Source: Bacteroidota bacterium (GTDB lineage: Bacteria > Bacteroidota > Bacteroidia > NS11-12g > UBA9320). From it: a DNA stretch of 64,000 bases. This document shows positions 7,866 to 15,886 of this stretch, piece after piece. The translations under genes were made by a program, and so were the position numbers. Position 1 is the first letter of the stretch. Every line of letters starts with the position of its first letter. Location: NCBI GenBank assembly GCA_947468275.1, contig CANIKO010000006.1, positions 1-64,000 of the forward strand, in the 5' to 3' direction. Below the pieces are notes generated by a model, which was given only the letters and a program-made list of their open reading frames with translations, was not told the origin of the DNA and did no database searches.

Positions 7866-10280
7866 ATGATTGAAACTGCTACAGAAAACGCCGCTATGAC
7901 ACGTGATGAGTTTAAAACAGAAGTATTAAATGATTATAGAATTGCATTTGAGAGCAGGCAGGCCAGTTTAATAGGCCGAAAAGAAGTGTTAACTGGTAAA
8001 GCTAAATTTGGAATTTTTGGGGATGGCAAAGAGGTGGCTCAAATAGCAATGGCTAAATTTTTCAATAAAGGGGATTTTCGCTCGGGCTATTACCGCGATC
8101 AAACTTTTATGTTTGCCAAAGGAATGAGCAGCATTCGCGAATTTTTTGCCCAATTATATGCCGACTCGGATGTTAACCATGAGCCTTGTTCTGCTGGACG
8201 AAGCATGAATGGTCATTTTGGAACCCGATTATTAAACGAAGATGGCAGTTGGAAATCGCAAACGGATAATTATAATTCTTCGGCTGATATATCTCCTACA
8301 GCTGGGCAAATGCCACGATTATTAGGGTTGGCTTATGCTTCTAAACTTTATCGAGAAAATAAAGAGCTAAATAATTATACTGATTTTTCAATAAATGGCA
8401 ATGAAATAGCTTTCGGAACAATAGGTAATGCTAGCACTAGTGAAGGAGCTTTTTGGGAAGTGGTAAATGCCGGTGGCGTTTTGCAGGTGCCTATGCTAAT
8501 CAGTATTTGGGATGATGAATATGGAATATCGGTACATGCCAAATACCAAACGACCAAAGAAAATTTAACCTCCATCTTAAGCGGATTTAAAACTGACGAG
8601 AATGGCAAAGGTTATGAACTGTTTACAGTTAAGGGTTGGGATTATGCTACCCTAGTCAAAACCTATCAAAAAGCAGCAAAGCTTTGTCGTGAATTTCATA
8701 CACCGGTTATAATTCATGTAATAGAAATGACCCAACCTCAAGGCCATTCTACATCTGGTTCACATGAACGATATAAATCAACAGAGCGATTAAATTGGGA
8801 AGCTGAATACGATTGCATACCACAAATGCAAAAATGGATATTAGATTCAGGTATTGCCGATACAACTGAAATTGATGCGCTCGAAAAACAGGCGCTAGCT
8901 TTTGTAAAAGTGGAGCAAAAGGCTGCTTGGAATGATTATTTACAACCCATTTTAAACGACCGAAATAAAACTATTTCCGCCTTAAAAAACCTTTCAGAAT
9001 CCTCCTCAAAATCTGAAGAGATAAACAATCTTATATCGAATTTAAGCGATCAAAATGAGCTAAACCGCAAAGATATTTTTACTACAATTAACAAAGTGCT
9101 TCGTCTTAGTATTAATGAAAATAATGAGGGCAGAGAAGAACTTATATTGTTGAATAAACTTTTCACTGAAGAAAACAACCAACGCTATAATTCATATGTA
9201 TACAGTCAAAGTAAAGAGTCAGTATTTAATGCTATTGAAATAAAGCCAATTTATAGTGAATCATCAAAAACACTGGATGGAAGAGAAATTGTTCAGGCTT
9301 GTTTTGATGCTGCCTTTGCCAGAGATAGTAAAATTGTAGCCTTTGGTGAAGATGTCGGAAAAATAGGTGATGTAAACCAAGGATTTGCGGGAATGCAAGA
9401 AAAATATGGCGAATTAAGAGTTACTGATACGGGTATTCGCGAGCTAAGTATTATTGGCCAAGCCATAGGATTGGCAATGCGAGGCTTGAGACCTATCGCT
9501 GAAATTCAATACCTAGATTACCTACTTTACGCCATTCAAATAATTAGTGATGATATAGCTACCTTGCAATACCGAACTATGGGCGGACAAAAAGCTCCAG
9601 TAATTATTCGTACCCGCGGACATAGATTGGAAGGGGTTTGGCATGCGGGTTCACCAATGGGAATGATTATTAATGCCATTAGGGGAGTTCATGTTTTAGT
9701 CCCAAGAAATATGACCCGAGCTTCGGGTTTTTATAATACTTTGCTAAAGAGTGATGAACCTGCATTGGTTATTGAATGCCTCAATGGATATCGATTAAAA
9801 GAAGTATTGCCAGATAATATTGGTGAATATAGCCTGCCATTGGGCATACCAGATATTATTAGGGAAGGAACAGATGTAACCCTGGTTACTTATGGTAGTT
9901 GTTGCCGCATAGCTGAAGAAGCTTGTAATGAACTAGAAAAACTAGGCATTTCAGTTGAATTGATAGACGTTCAAACCTTATTGCCTTTTGATATTAATCA
10001 TGCCATTGTTGAGTCAGTTAAAAAAACCAATAAAGTAGTTTTTTTAGATGAAGACGTTCCAAGCGGCGCTACCTCATTCATGATGGCTCAAGTTATAGAA
10101 AATCAGTCTGCTTATAAATATTTGGATACTGAACCACTCACTATAGCTGCAAAAGAGCATCGTGCATCATATGGTACAGATGGCGATTATTTTTCAAAAC
10201 CCAACGCAGATGAAGTCTTTCTGAAAATTTACAATTTGATGCATAATTATAATCCGGCCAAATATCCGGCTTGGAAATAA
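7866..10280 (+). CDS. Fused alpha/beta E1 component of a 2-oxoacid dehydrogenase
   Basis: This 804-aa protein joins both E1 subunits of a thiamine-diphosphate-dependent 2-oxoacid dehydrogenase in one chain. The alpha half (about 1-360) has the substrate-entry region YYRDQTFMFAKG and a ThDP site, GTIGNASTSEG, near residues 183-193. The beta half starts near residue 468 (TLDGREIVQACFDAAFARD) and carries FGEDVG and the C-terminal transketolase domain (VTYGSCCRIAEEA, LDEDVPSG). Such fusions are common in Bacteroidota and are usually annotated as branched-chain 2-oxoisovalerate (or pyruvate) dehydrogenase E1; the substrate cannot be decided from sequence. No E2 or E3 gene is adjacent. Its stop codon abuts the stop codon of the convergent nucleotidyltransferase with no bases between. 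Confidence 0.9.
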   Translation: MIETATENAAMTRDEFKTEVLNDYRIAFESRQASLIGRKEVLTGKAKFGIFGDGKEVAQIAMAKFFNKGDFRSGYYRDQTFMFAKGMSSIREFFAQLYADSDVNHEPCSAGRSMNGHFGTRLLNEDGSWKSQTDNYNSSADISPTAGQMPRLLGLAYASKLYRENKELNNYTDFSINGNEIAFGTIGNASTSEGAFWEVVNAGGVLQVPMLISIWDDEYGISVHAKYQTTKENLTSILSGFKTDENGKGYELFTVKGWDYATLVKTYQKAAKLCREFHTPVIIHVIEMTQPQGHSTSGSHERYKSTERLNWEAEYDCIPQMQKWILDSGIADTTEIDALEKQALAFVKVEQKAAWNDYLQPILNDRNKTISALKNLSESSSKSEEINNLISNLSDQNELNRKDIFTTINKVLRLSINENNEGREELILLNKLFTEENNQRYNSYVYSQSKESVFNAIEIKPIYSESSKTLDGREIVQACFDAAFARDSKIVAFGEDVGKIGDVNQGFAGMQEKYGELRVTDTGIRELSIIGQAIGLAMRGLRPIAEIQYLDYLLYAIQIISDDIATLQYRTMGGQKAPVIIRTRGHRLEGVWHAGSPMGMIINAIRGVHVLVPRNMTRASGFYNTLLKSDEPALVIECLNGYRLKEVLPDNIGEYSLPLGIPDIIREGTDVTLVTYGSCCRIAEEACNELEKLGISVELIDVQTLLPFDINHAIVESVKKTNKVVFLDEDVPSGATSFMMAQVIENQSAYKYLDTEPLTIAAKEHRASYGTDGDYFSKPNADEVFLKIYNLMHNYNPAKYPAWK

Positions 10281-11276
10281 TTATCCAAAATTGATTTCAG
10301 TATTATCACCAAGATTAAGGCTAAGAGCGGTTCCTCGTAAGCTGGCATCATTTCCTATTACACTGTTATCAAGGTTTGTATTTTCTAAATGAGATTGAGG
10401 GCCAATAATGGTATTACGAATAATGGAGTAATCTACAATTACATTTTCGCCAATTGAAACATTTGGGCCAATAATAGAATTTGAAATTTTAGAGCCTTTT
10501 GCAATATATACAGGATCTATAATAATGGTACGTTCATAATCTTTTGCTAAAGCTCTAATATACCCTTCGCCTTTTAAGAGAATAGCATTGGTTTCGAGTA
10601 AAATATCTTTTTTACCACAATCAAACCAACCGTCTACATTATAAGCATATAATTTAATGCCGGTATCAATCATACGCATCAGTGCATCTGTTAATTGATA
10701 TTCGCCGCGAGTTATTACATTGTGCTCAATATTATAAGTTAATGCCTGCTTAAGTTGTTTTGTTTCACATATTTTATACATTCCAACCAAGGCCTGATTA
10801 GATTTAGGAATCGTTGGTTTCTCAACTAATTTTGTAATTAGCCCAGTTTCATCTATTTCAGCCACCCCAAATTCACGAGGATCTTCAACCCGCTTAACGC
10901 CTAAAAGGGATACTTGAGAGGAAGCAATCATATTTAAATCAGCTTGAATAATGGTATCCCCAAAAACTATAAAAACAGGTTCATTGTCTTTTAGCAAATC
11001 TTTAGCCAGCCATATAGCATGTCCCGTGCCTTTACCATTGGTTTGAACCACAAAATAAGATTGGATATCAGGATAGTTAGTTGAAATATACTGCTCTATT
11101 TTATCACCAAGATATCCAATAATAAATACAAACTCATTAATACCTACTGCAATTAGGCTATCAACAATATGAGCTAAAATGGGCTTACCGGCTACCGGTA
11201 TTAAAGATTTTGGCTGAGTATGGGTGTGAGGCCTAAGCCTGCTTCCTATTCCAGCAACTGGTATTAAGGCTTTCAT
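10281..11276 (-). CDS. Sugar-phosphate nucleotidyltransferase with left-handed beta-helix tail
   Basis: The 331-aa enzyme transfers a nucleotidyl group from an NTP to a sugar 1-phosphate, making activated sugars for cell-envelope polysaccharide. The N-terminal signature GIGSRLRPHTHTQPKSLIPV (residues 9-28) is the NTP-binding loop, followed by GKPILAHI, and FGDTI near 105-110 binds metal and nucleotide. Residues about 245-331 show hexapeptide-like repeats (ISNSIIGPNVSIGENVIV), i.e. a left-handed beta-helix. This arrangement suits the glucose-1-phosphate thymidylyl- or uridylyltransferase-like group; the exact sugar is unresolved. ATG start at 11276. Convergent with the E1 gene. Confidence 0.87.
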   Translation of the reverse strand: MKALIPVAGIGSRLRPHTHTQPKSLIPVAGKPILAHIVDSLIAVGINEFVFIIGYLGDKIEQYISTNYPDIQSYFVVQTNGKGTGHAIWLAKDLLKDNEPVFIVFGDTIIQADLNMIASSQVSLLGVKRVEDPREFGVAEIDETGLITKLVEKPTIPKSNQALVGMYKICETKQLKQALTYNIEHNVITRGEYQLTDALMRMIDTGIKLYAYNVDGWFDCGKKDILLETNAILLKGEGYIRALAKDYERTIIIDPVYIAKGSKISNSIIGPNVSIGENVIVDYSIIRNTIIGPQSHLENTNLDNSVIGNDASLRGTALSLNLGDNTEINFG

Positions 11277-11452
11277 AATATATTTAAATTGTTAAATACC
11301 TATAATTAGAAACATTAGTCTCAATTGACTTTGTATTTAAAGAAAATGGAGTGACCTCTAATTATTGTTCAAACCAACTACAAAATATGATAGTATGCAA
11401 TATTATTTTAGAGTCTTTCTAACATTATTTCATTAGTTCAAAAATTCAGTAT

Positions 11453-11460
11453 TATTTTTG
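11453..11460 (+). promoter_or_regulatory. -7 box TATTTTTG before the BNR/FN3 gene
   Basis: TATTTTTG ends 7 nt before the ATG at 11468. No clear -33 element was seen. The spacing matches the near-leaderless pattern at other genes in the window. Confidence 0.45.
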
Positions 11461-11467
11461 GATACTT

Positions 11468-14400
11468 ATGAAAAGTACACAGGTTAAAACCTCATCAATA
11501 TTTCTGGGAAGAATTATAACTACAATATTTCTTTGCTCAATGTCCTTTTATGCAATGTCTCAAATAAATATTTATGAATTGATGGAACGCAGAGACATCA
11601 ATATTAGTGAAATCGAAAAACTTGCCACCCAATATTTTGAAAAAGTAGGCACGGGCAAAGGCACTGGGCATAAACAATATTCAAGGTGGTTGTATGAACG
11701 GAAATTTCACTTAGATGAAAATGGATATTTAATAGCACCTGAAAAAGAAAATTTAAATTATCAAAAATTCACAAGTATTCAGAAAAACAATAAAGCCACA
11801 ACTATTAACTGGAAAGAATTGGGGCCGGATTACCCATCGTATGTAGGTGGTATCGGACCCGGAATTGGAGTAGTCTCATCCATTGCTATCCTACCCAAAG
11901 ATACTGCAACGATATATGTTAGTTCGTTTGGCGGTGGTATTTGGAAAAGCACCAACAGTGGTAAAAACTGGAAGCCATTACTTGATAATATTAATAGTAC
12001 ATGGATGGATGTATTTAATTTATGTATTGACCCCAACAATTCAAACACAATTTATGCTGCGTTAACAGGAGGTGGTGTAATAAAATCAACCGATGCCGGC
12101 AATAGCTGGGCTGCCACAGGCAATGGCCCTGTCGTTTCAAAAAAAGTGATGGTGCACCCCAAAAATTCAAAAATTGTTTTTGCTACTGCCAATACAGGCA
12201 TTTGGCGGTCAACAAACGAAGGAGTCTCTTGGACAAAAGTAAGCGGCAATTATGGTTTTGAGGATATTGAATTTAACCCGGCTAATCCCAATATTATGTA
12301 TGCTTCCAGAGACGATATGTCCAATCTTCTTTGTGTTTGGAAATCTTCAGATAATGGCAACACTTGGAGTGTAATTAGTTTCACTAATGGAATTACTTCC
12401 AGTGGAAGAACCCTTCTCGCTGTATCCCCCGATGATCCAGCGGTAGTATATGCTGTGATGTCAAAAGGTTTGGATCAAACGGCAATTTTTAATGCTTTAT
12501 TTAAATCAACGGATTCAGGGTCTAATTATAAGCTAATTGTTAAAGGGTCATCCTCCAATAATTTTTTTGGGAATGAAACAAATGGAACGGGAACTACAGG
12601 CCAAGCATGGTATGATATGGCAATATGTGTAAATCCGTCAAACGTGAACGAAGTTCATATTGCAGGTACAATTTGCTTCAAATCTACTGATGGTGGAATT
12701 TCTTTTACTGCTGAAACAGAATATAGATATCCAAGTACAATAGGATATATACATCCTGATGTTCATGCCTTGGAATATGTTAATCATACAATTTACTCAG
12801 GTAGCGATGGAGGAATTTTTAAAAGTGTCAACAATGGAGATGATTGGATTAATCTATCCAATGGATTAGGCATTAGGCAACTTTACAGAATAGCCTGTTC
12901 AAAAACAGATGCCAATGTTATGACATCCGGAGCTCAAGACCAAGGCTCTGCCTACCGCAAAACAAATGGTAGTTGGATAGATTGGGCCGGTGGCGATGGA
13001 ATGGACAATATTATTAGCCCAACAAATGCGAATATTGCCATTAGCACAAGCCAATATGGTAATATCTATAAAACAACCGATGCCGGGGCAAGTTTTACTT
13101 ATCTCAGCAGACCTAACGCAGGCAATTGGGTTACACCATTAGTAATGCACCCCACTAATCATGATACCATTTATGGAGGATGGCAAGGTATTTACAGATC
13201 AAGCAACGGTGGAGTCAATTGGTTAGCCATATATCCGGGGTCAAAAACCGGAACACTCGTAAACTTGAGCATTTCACAGTCCAATCCTCAATACATATAT
13301 GGATCATCAGGATGGTTATTATTTCGCACGAGTAATGGAGGGACGTCGTGGTCGATAGATACAGTAAAATCAGAAATAACCTCAATATTTGTAAGCCCGA
13401 CCAATCCTGAAAAAATTTGGATTACTTGCAACAATAAAAGCTCTCAGGTATTTGTATCTACAGATATGGGTAATAACTTTACAGATATTTCATCAGGTTT
13501 ACCTGCCTTGTCCGCAAGAAGTGTTGTTGTGGAGGATAACCCTTTAGAAGGGGTATATGTCGGCATGAATGTTGGAGTGTATTACCGTGATAATAAAAAT
13601 AAAAATTGGGCACTTCATGGAGAAGGGTTACCCTTAGTGGCCATTAATGAAGTTGAAATTCAGGAATCATCCGGAAAATTAAGAGTGGCCACTTATGGCC
13701 GGGGGGTGTGGGAAAGCGACCTGCAAAGTAATGAAGGTTGCAAATCACCCTCAAAATTGTTTAGCAAACCTATGAAGCCCAATAGTTTGAGATTTAGCTG
13801 GAACAAATCTTCGGAAATAAAAAATTATACGTTACAATATAAACTGTCATCCGATTCACTTTGGACAAGTGCTAACACCACGGATACCTTTTTAACTATT
13901 ACCAATCTTAAACTGGACAAAGATTATGATTGGAGAGTAAGAACAAATTGCCCTATGAATAGCTCTTTTATAAAGGCAAAATATACTAAGTGTGCAACAC
14001 CGGCAGGACTAAGTATAGATAGCATAAGGTTTAATAGTGTAAAATTGCGATGGAAACCAGTTGCTGGTTCAATAAACTATTTGGTGTATTATAAGGAATC
14101 TTTTTCATCACAATGGAATACAACGGCCAATATTAACGATACTATTATTACTCTTAAAGGACTAAATGCAATGAGTAAGTACGACTGGAGAGTAATGTCG
14201 AACTGTACTTTTGATAGTGGAAGTTCTACCACGTCCTCCTTTACTACATCCAATTGCGGAGCCCCTAATAATCTTAGTATCGATAAATTGTCCCAAACTA
14301 GTGCCATCTTTAATTGGACTCCTATTATTGGAGCTTCCTATTATACATTTGAACTCAAAATCAAAACAAATACAGTATGGGAACGAACCTCAAATATTCC

Positions 14401-14797
14401 CGACACAACTTTAACAATGATTGCCCTTAAACCAGATACACGCTATGATTGGCATGTTAAACCCAATTGCAGCAACACCTATTCTCAGTCATCCTTTATA
14501 TTAGGAGTTGATGCTATTCAAAGCACGGCTGGAAATAAAAATACTTCACTGCTGGTTTACCCCGTTCCGGTAGATAAGGTTTTGAAATATCAATTTTCAA
14601 TCACAAAGGATATGAAGGACATCAATATTACGGTAACTAATATGGAAGGCAAGGCTTTATACAAGAATACCTTTAATCATAAAAAAGGTTTGGTTGAAGA
14701 GCAAATTAATGTTGAGCAATATCCCAATGGAATCTATTTAATTACCATTATAACTGAAAATAATTTTTTGGTTCAAAAATTCAGTATTTCAAAATAG
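11468..14797 (+). CDS. Secreted BNR/sortilin-like beta-propeller protein with FN3 repeats and T9SS type A sorting domain
   Basis: The 1109-aa product begins with a signal sequence (hydrophobic core IITTIFLCSMSFYAM, cleavage near MSQ). Residues about 115-740 contain many BNR/Asp-box units of the form GGIWKSTNSGKNW, GVIKSTDAGNSW and GIYRSSNGGVNW, typical of VPS10/sortilin-like or exo-alpha-sialidase-like propellers. No catalytic set is evident, so enzyme activity is not claimed. Three fibronectin type III domains follow (about 755-1015), each with a YDWRVRTNC or YDWHVKPNC-type motif. The last ~80 residues (LLVYPVPVDKVLKY ... NGIYLITI ... QKFSISK) form a type A T9SS sorting domain. It is a paralogue of the protein at 46177-48819. 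Probably surface-attached or released. Confidence 0.9.
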   Translation: MKSTQVKTSSIFLGRIITTIFLCSMSFYAMSQINIYELMERRDINISEIEKLATQYFEKVGTGKGTGHKQYSRWLYERKFHLDENGYLIAPEKENLNYQKFTSIQKNNKATTINWKELGPDYPSYVGGIGPGIGVVSSIAILPKDTATIYVSSFGGGIWKSTNSGKNWKPLLDNINSTWMDVFNLCIDPNNSNTIYAALTGGGVIKSTDAGNSWAATGNGPVVSKKVMVHPKNSKIVFATANTGIWRSTNEGVSWTKVSGNYGFEDIEFNPANPNIMYASRDDMSNLLCVWKSSDNGNTWSVISFTNGITSSGRTLLAVSPDDPAVVYAVMSKGLDQTAIFNALFKSTDSGSNYKLIVKGSSSNNFFGNETNGTGTTGQAWYDMAICVNPSNVNEVHIAGTICFKSTDGGISFTAETEYRYPSTIGYIHPDVHALEYVNHTIYSGSDGGIFKSVNNGDDWINLSNGLGIRQLYRIACSKTDANVMTSGAQDQGSAYRKTNGSWIDWAGGDGMDNIISPTNANIAISTSQYGNIYKTTDAGASFTYLSRPNAGNWVTPLVMHPTNHDTIYGGWQGIYRSSNGGVNWLAIYPGSKTGTLVNLSISQSNPQYIYGSSGWLLFRTSNGGTSWSIDTVKSEITSIFVSPTNPEKIWITCNNKSSQVFVSTDMGNNFTDISSGLPALSARSVVVEDNPLEGVYVGMNVGVYYRDNKNKNWALHGEGLPLVAINEVEIQESSGKLRVATYGRGVWESDLQSNEGCKSPSKLFSKPMKPNSLRFSWNKSSEIKNYTLQYKLSSDSLWTSANTTDTFLTITNLKLDKDYDWRVRTNCPMNSSFIKAKYTKCATPAGLSIDSIRFNSVKLRWKPVAGSINYLVYYKESFSSQWNTTANINDTIITLKGLNAMSKYDWRVMSNCTFDSGSSTTSSFTTSNCGAPNNLSIDKLSQTSAIFNWTPIIGASYYTFELKIKTNTVWERTSNIPDTTLTMIALKPDTRYDWHVKPNCSNTYSQSSFILGVDAIQSTAGNKNTSLLVYPVPVDKVLKYQFSITKDMKDINITVTNMEGKALYKNTFNHKKGLVEEQINVEQYPNGIYLITIITENNFLVQKFSISK

Positions 14798-15063
14798 GCG
14801 ATAAAATTTAAAGACTAATACAGTAGGTTGTCAGTAGGTATAGCATAAAGATTAAGCAATACGTTATTTGAAGTCAGACTTCAAAAAATTATTTTTAAAA
14901 AAGTTTATACTTGCTTTAGGTGTTGTCAGCCCTTCTAACCCTGAACTTCTTTTTATATTGATAAAAAAAGAAGGCAAAAAAATTAAGCCAAAAATATACC
15001 CCCTCGGTACCTTGCTTACCAACGCCCGTATTTTTGTCTCATTCATTTATATTTAATTTTACG

Positions 15064-15199
15064 GGCATTCGCTAACCTCGTTCCTCGGTTTGGCATCCCA
15101 ACGCACCTTAACCCGATACTTTTCTAGTTAAACAAAACTTGTCAGTTTGCAGTTGTGCGATGGGAGGTCAGAAACCGAGGAACGAGGTTCGCAAATGCC
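15064..15199. repeat. Long imperfect inverted repeat, 18-bp perfect core
   Basis: The arms are 15064-15105 and 15156-15199, with 50 nt between them. The inner 18 nt pair perfectly (15074-15091 with 15172-15189, reading AAACCGAGGAACGAGGTT on the right). The flanking parts pair with a few mismatches and a 2-nt length difference. Transcribed RNA or single-stranded DNA could form a long stem. Confidence 0.8.
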
Positions 15200-15236
15200 T
15201 TAATTTAAAAAATAAACATACTCATGAGCCAAATGC

Positions 15237-15253
15237 GGGCCGCGACCCGGCCT
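15237..15253. repeat. GC-rich hairpin in AT-rich DNA
   Basis: The segment GGGCCGCGACCCGGCC pairs GGCCG with CGGCC around a short loop. It is a sharp GC island within an A/T-rich intergenic stretch. Confidence 0.5.
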
Positions 15254-15273
15254 GCGGGAGGAAGCATTTTTCT

Positions 15274-15302
15274 GATTTGAAATGCAAAGCATTCGCAAAC
15301 GC
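15274..15302 (+). repeat. Dispersed repeat copy A (GCATTCGC family)
   Basis: This 29-nt segment (GATTTGA, AATGC, AAGCATTCGC in order) matches the reverse complement of 50865-50895 with three substitutions and a 2-nt gap. The GCATTCGC core also occurs at 15065-15072. Confidence 0.65.
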
Positions 15303-15427
15303 AATTGAAAACAAACATAAAAAGGTGAGCATTTTTTTGTTTACTTTTTTCATCAAGGACACCGTAGGTTCATGAACACCTTTAAAATAAATAGCAAATC
15401 AGTGAATAAAAAAGTGAATAGGAGTTA

Positions 15428-15446
15428 TAGAGGGCAAAGCCCTCTA
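15428..15446. repeat. Perfect 8-bp hairpin TAGAGGGC-AAA-GCCCTCTA
   Basis: The two 8-nt arms are exact reverse complements around an AAA loop. It is not followed by a clean T-run, so it is better described as a REP-like palindrome than as a terminator. Confidence 0.6.
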
Positions 15447-15553
15447 ATAGTAGAATTTCTTTTCATCAAACTTTGCAAGAATTTTAACATCCTTTCGAAA
15501 ACCTTGAAGTTAAATTGTTCATTAAACCTTTAATAATTCACTCTTTTTATTTC

Positions 15554-15633
15554 ATCCCTAAGGGATTTAAGATTCTTCGATGTATCTATATACCAATATT
15601 GTCCATAACTGGATCATTGATTCCCCGCAGGGG
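15554..15633 (+). repeat. Pair of related small palindromes
   Basis: ATCCCT-A-AGGGAT (15554-15566), followed by TTAAGATT, and CCCC-GCA-GGGG (15623-15633), followed by TTAAATATT, share the same layout: a C-rich/G-rich palindrome then a TTAA-type tail. They look like two diverged copies of one repeat unit about 70 nt apart. Confidence 0.45.
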
Positions 15634-15828
15634 TTAAATATTGTTAGAAAGATTTAGCCTCCGATTAACCTTCCGTTCGAATGTCTGAATCAGTTTTGAT
15701 AAATAGAATTAAAAAAGTGGTCTATTAAATTAGTATTGCTATTATTAGTCTGGCCCCTTTTCAGGTTAGACCATACAGAAATTCAACTATAACCATATTG
15801 AATTCCAAACCTTCAAAATTATTATATA

Positions 15829-15865
15829 AAAAAGACCCATCTGATTAAATCAAACGGGTCTTTTT
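15829..15865 (-). terminator. Rho-independent terminator after the 1936-aa gene
   Basis: AAAAAGACCC (15829-15838) pairs perfectly with GGGTCTTTTT (15856-15865) around a 17-nt loop. Read on the minus strand it lies 21 nt after the stop of the giant PKD gene and ends in a T-run. The symmetry would let it act in both directions. Confidence 0.8.
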
Positions 15866-15886
15866 CATATAAGAAATAATGGATTA

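Larger units (their letters stand above)
14798..15886. other. Gene-free 1.1-kb stretch with multiple palindromic elements
   Basis: I see no convincing gene here. Short frames at 14864-15056 and 15139-15375 overlap inverted repeats, are rich in Lys/Phe from A/T tracts, and have no recognisable domain. The stretch holds the palindrome TGAAGTC-A-GACTTCA (14869-14883), a long inverted repeat (15064-15199), a GC-rich hairpin (15237-15253) and a repeat shared with 50865-50895. It also holds the hairpin TAGAGGGC-AAA-GCCCTCTA (15428-15446), two related small palindromes (15554-15566, 15623-15633) and a terminator (15829-15865). It looks like an accumulation site for dispersed REP-like sequence. Confidence 0.6.

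Noticed and set aside
14864-15056. Overlapping 60-62 codon frames on both strands
   Set aside because: Both derive from A/T tracts and a CTTCTTTTT...AAAAAGAAG hairpin; no coding signal.
15064-15302. Integron attC or CRISPR-like array
   Set aside because: There are no regularly spaced direct repeats, no paired core sites of attC type and no integrase or cas genes.
15139-15375. 78-codon open frame in the gene-free stretch
   Set aside because: It spans the right arm of the long inverted repeat, the GC-rich hairpin and a dispersed repeat copy. It has no recognisable domain and its composition follows the repeats.
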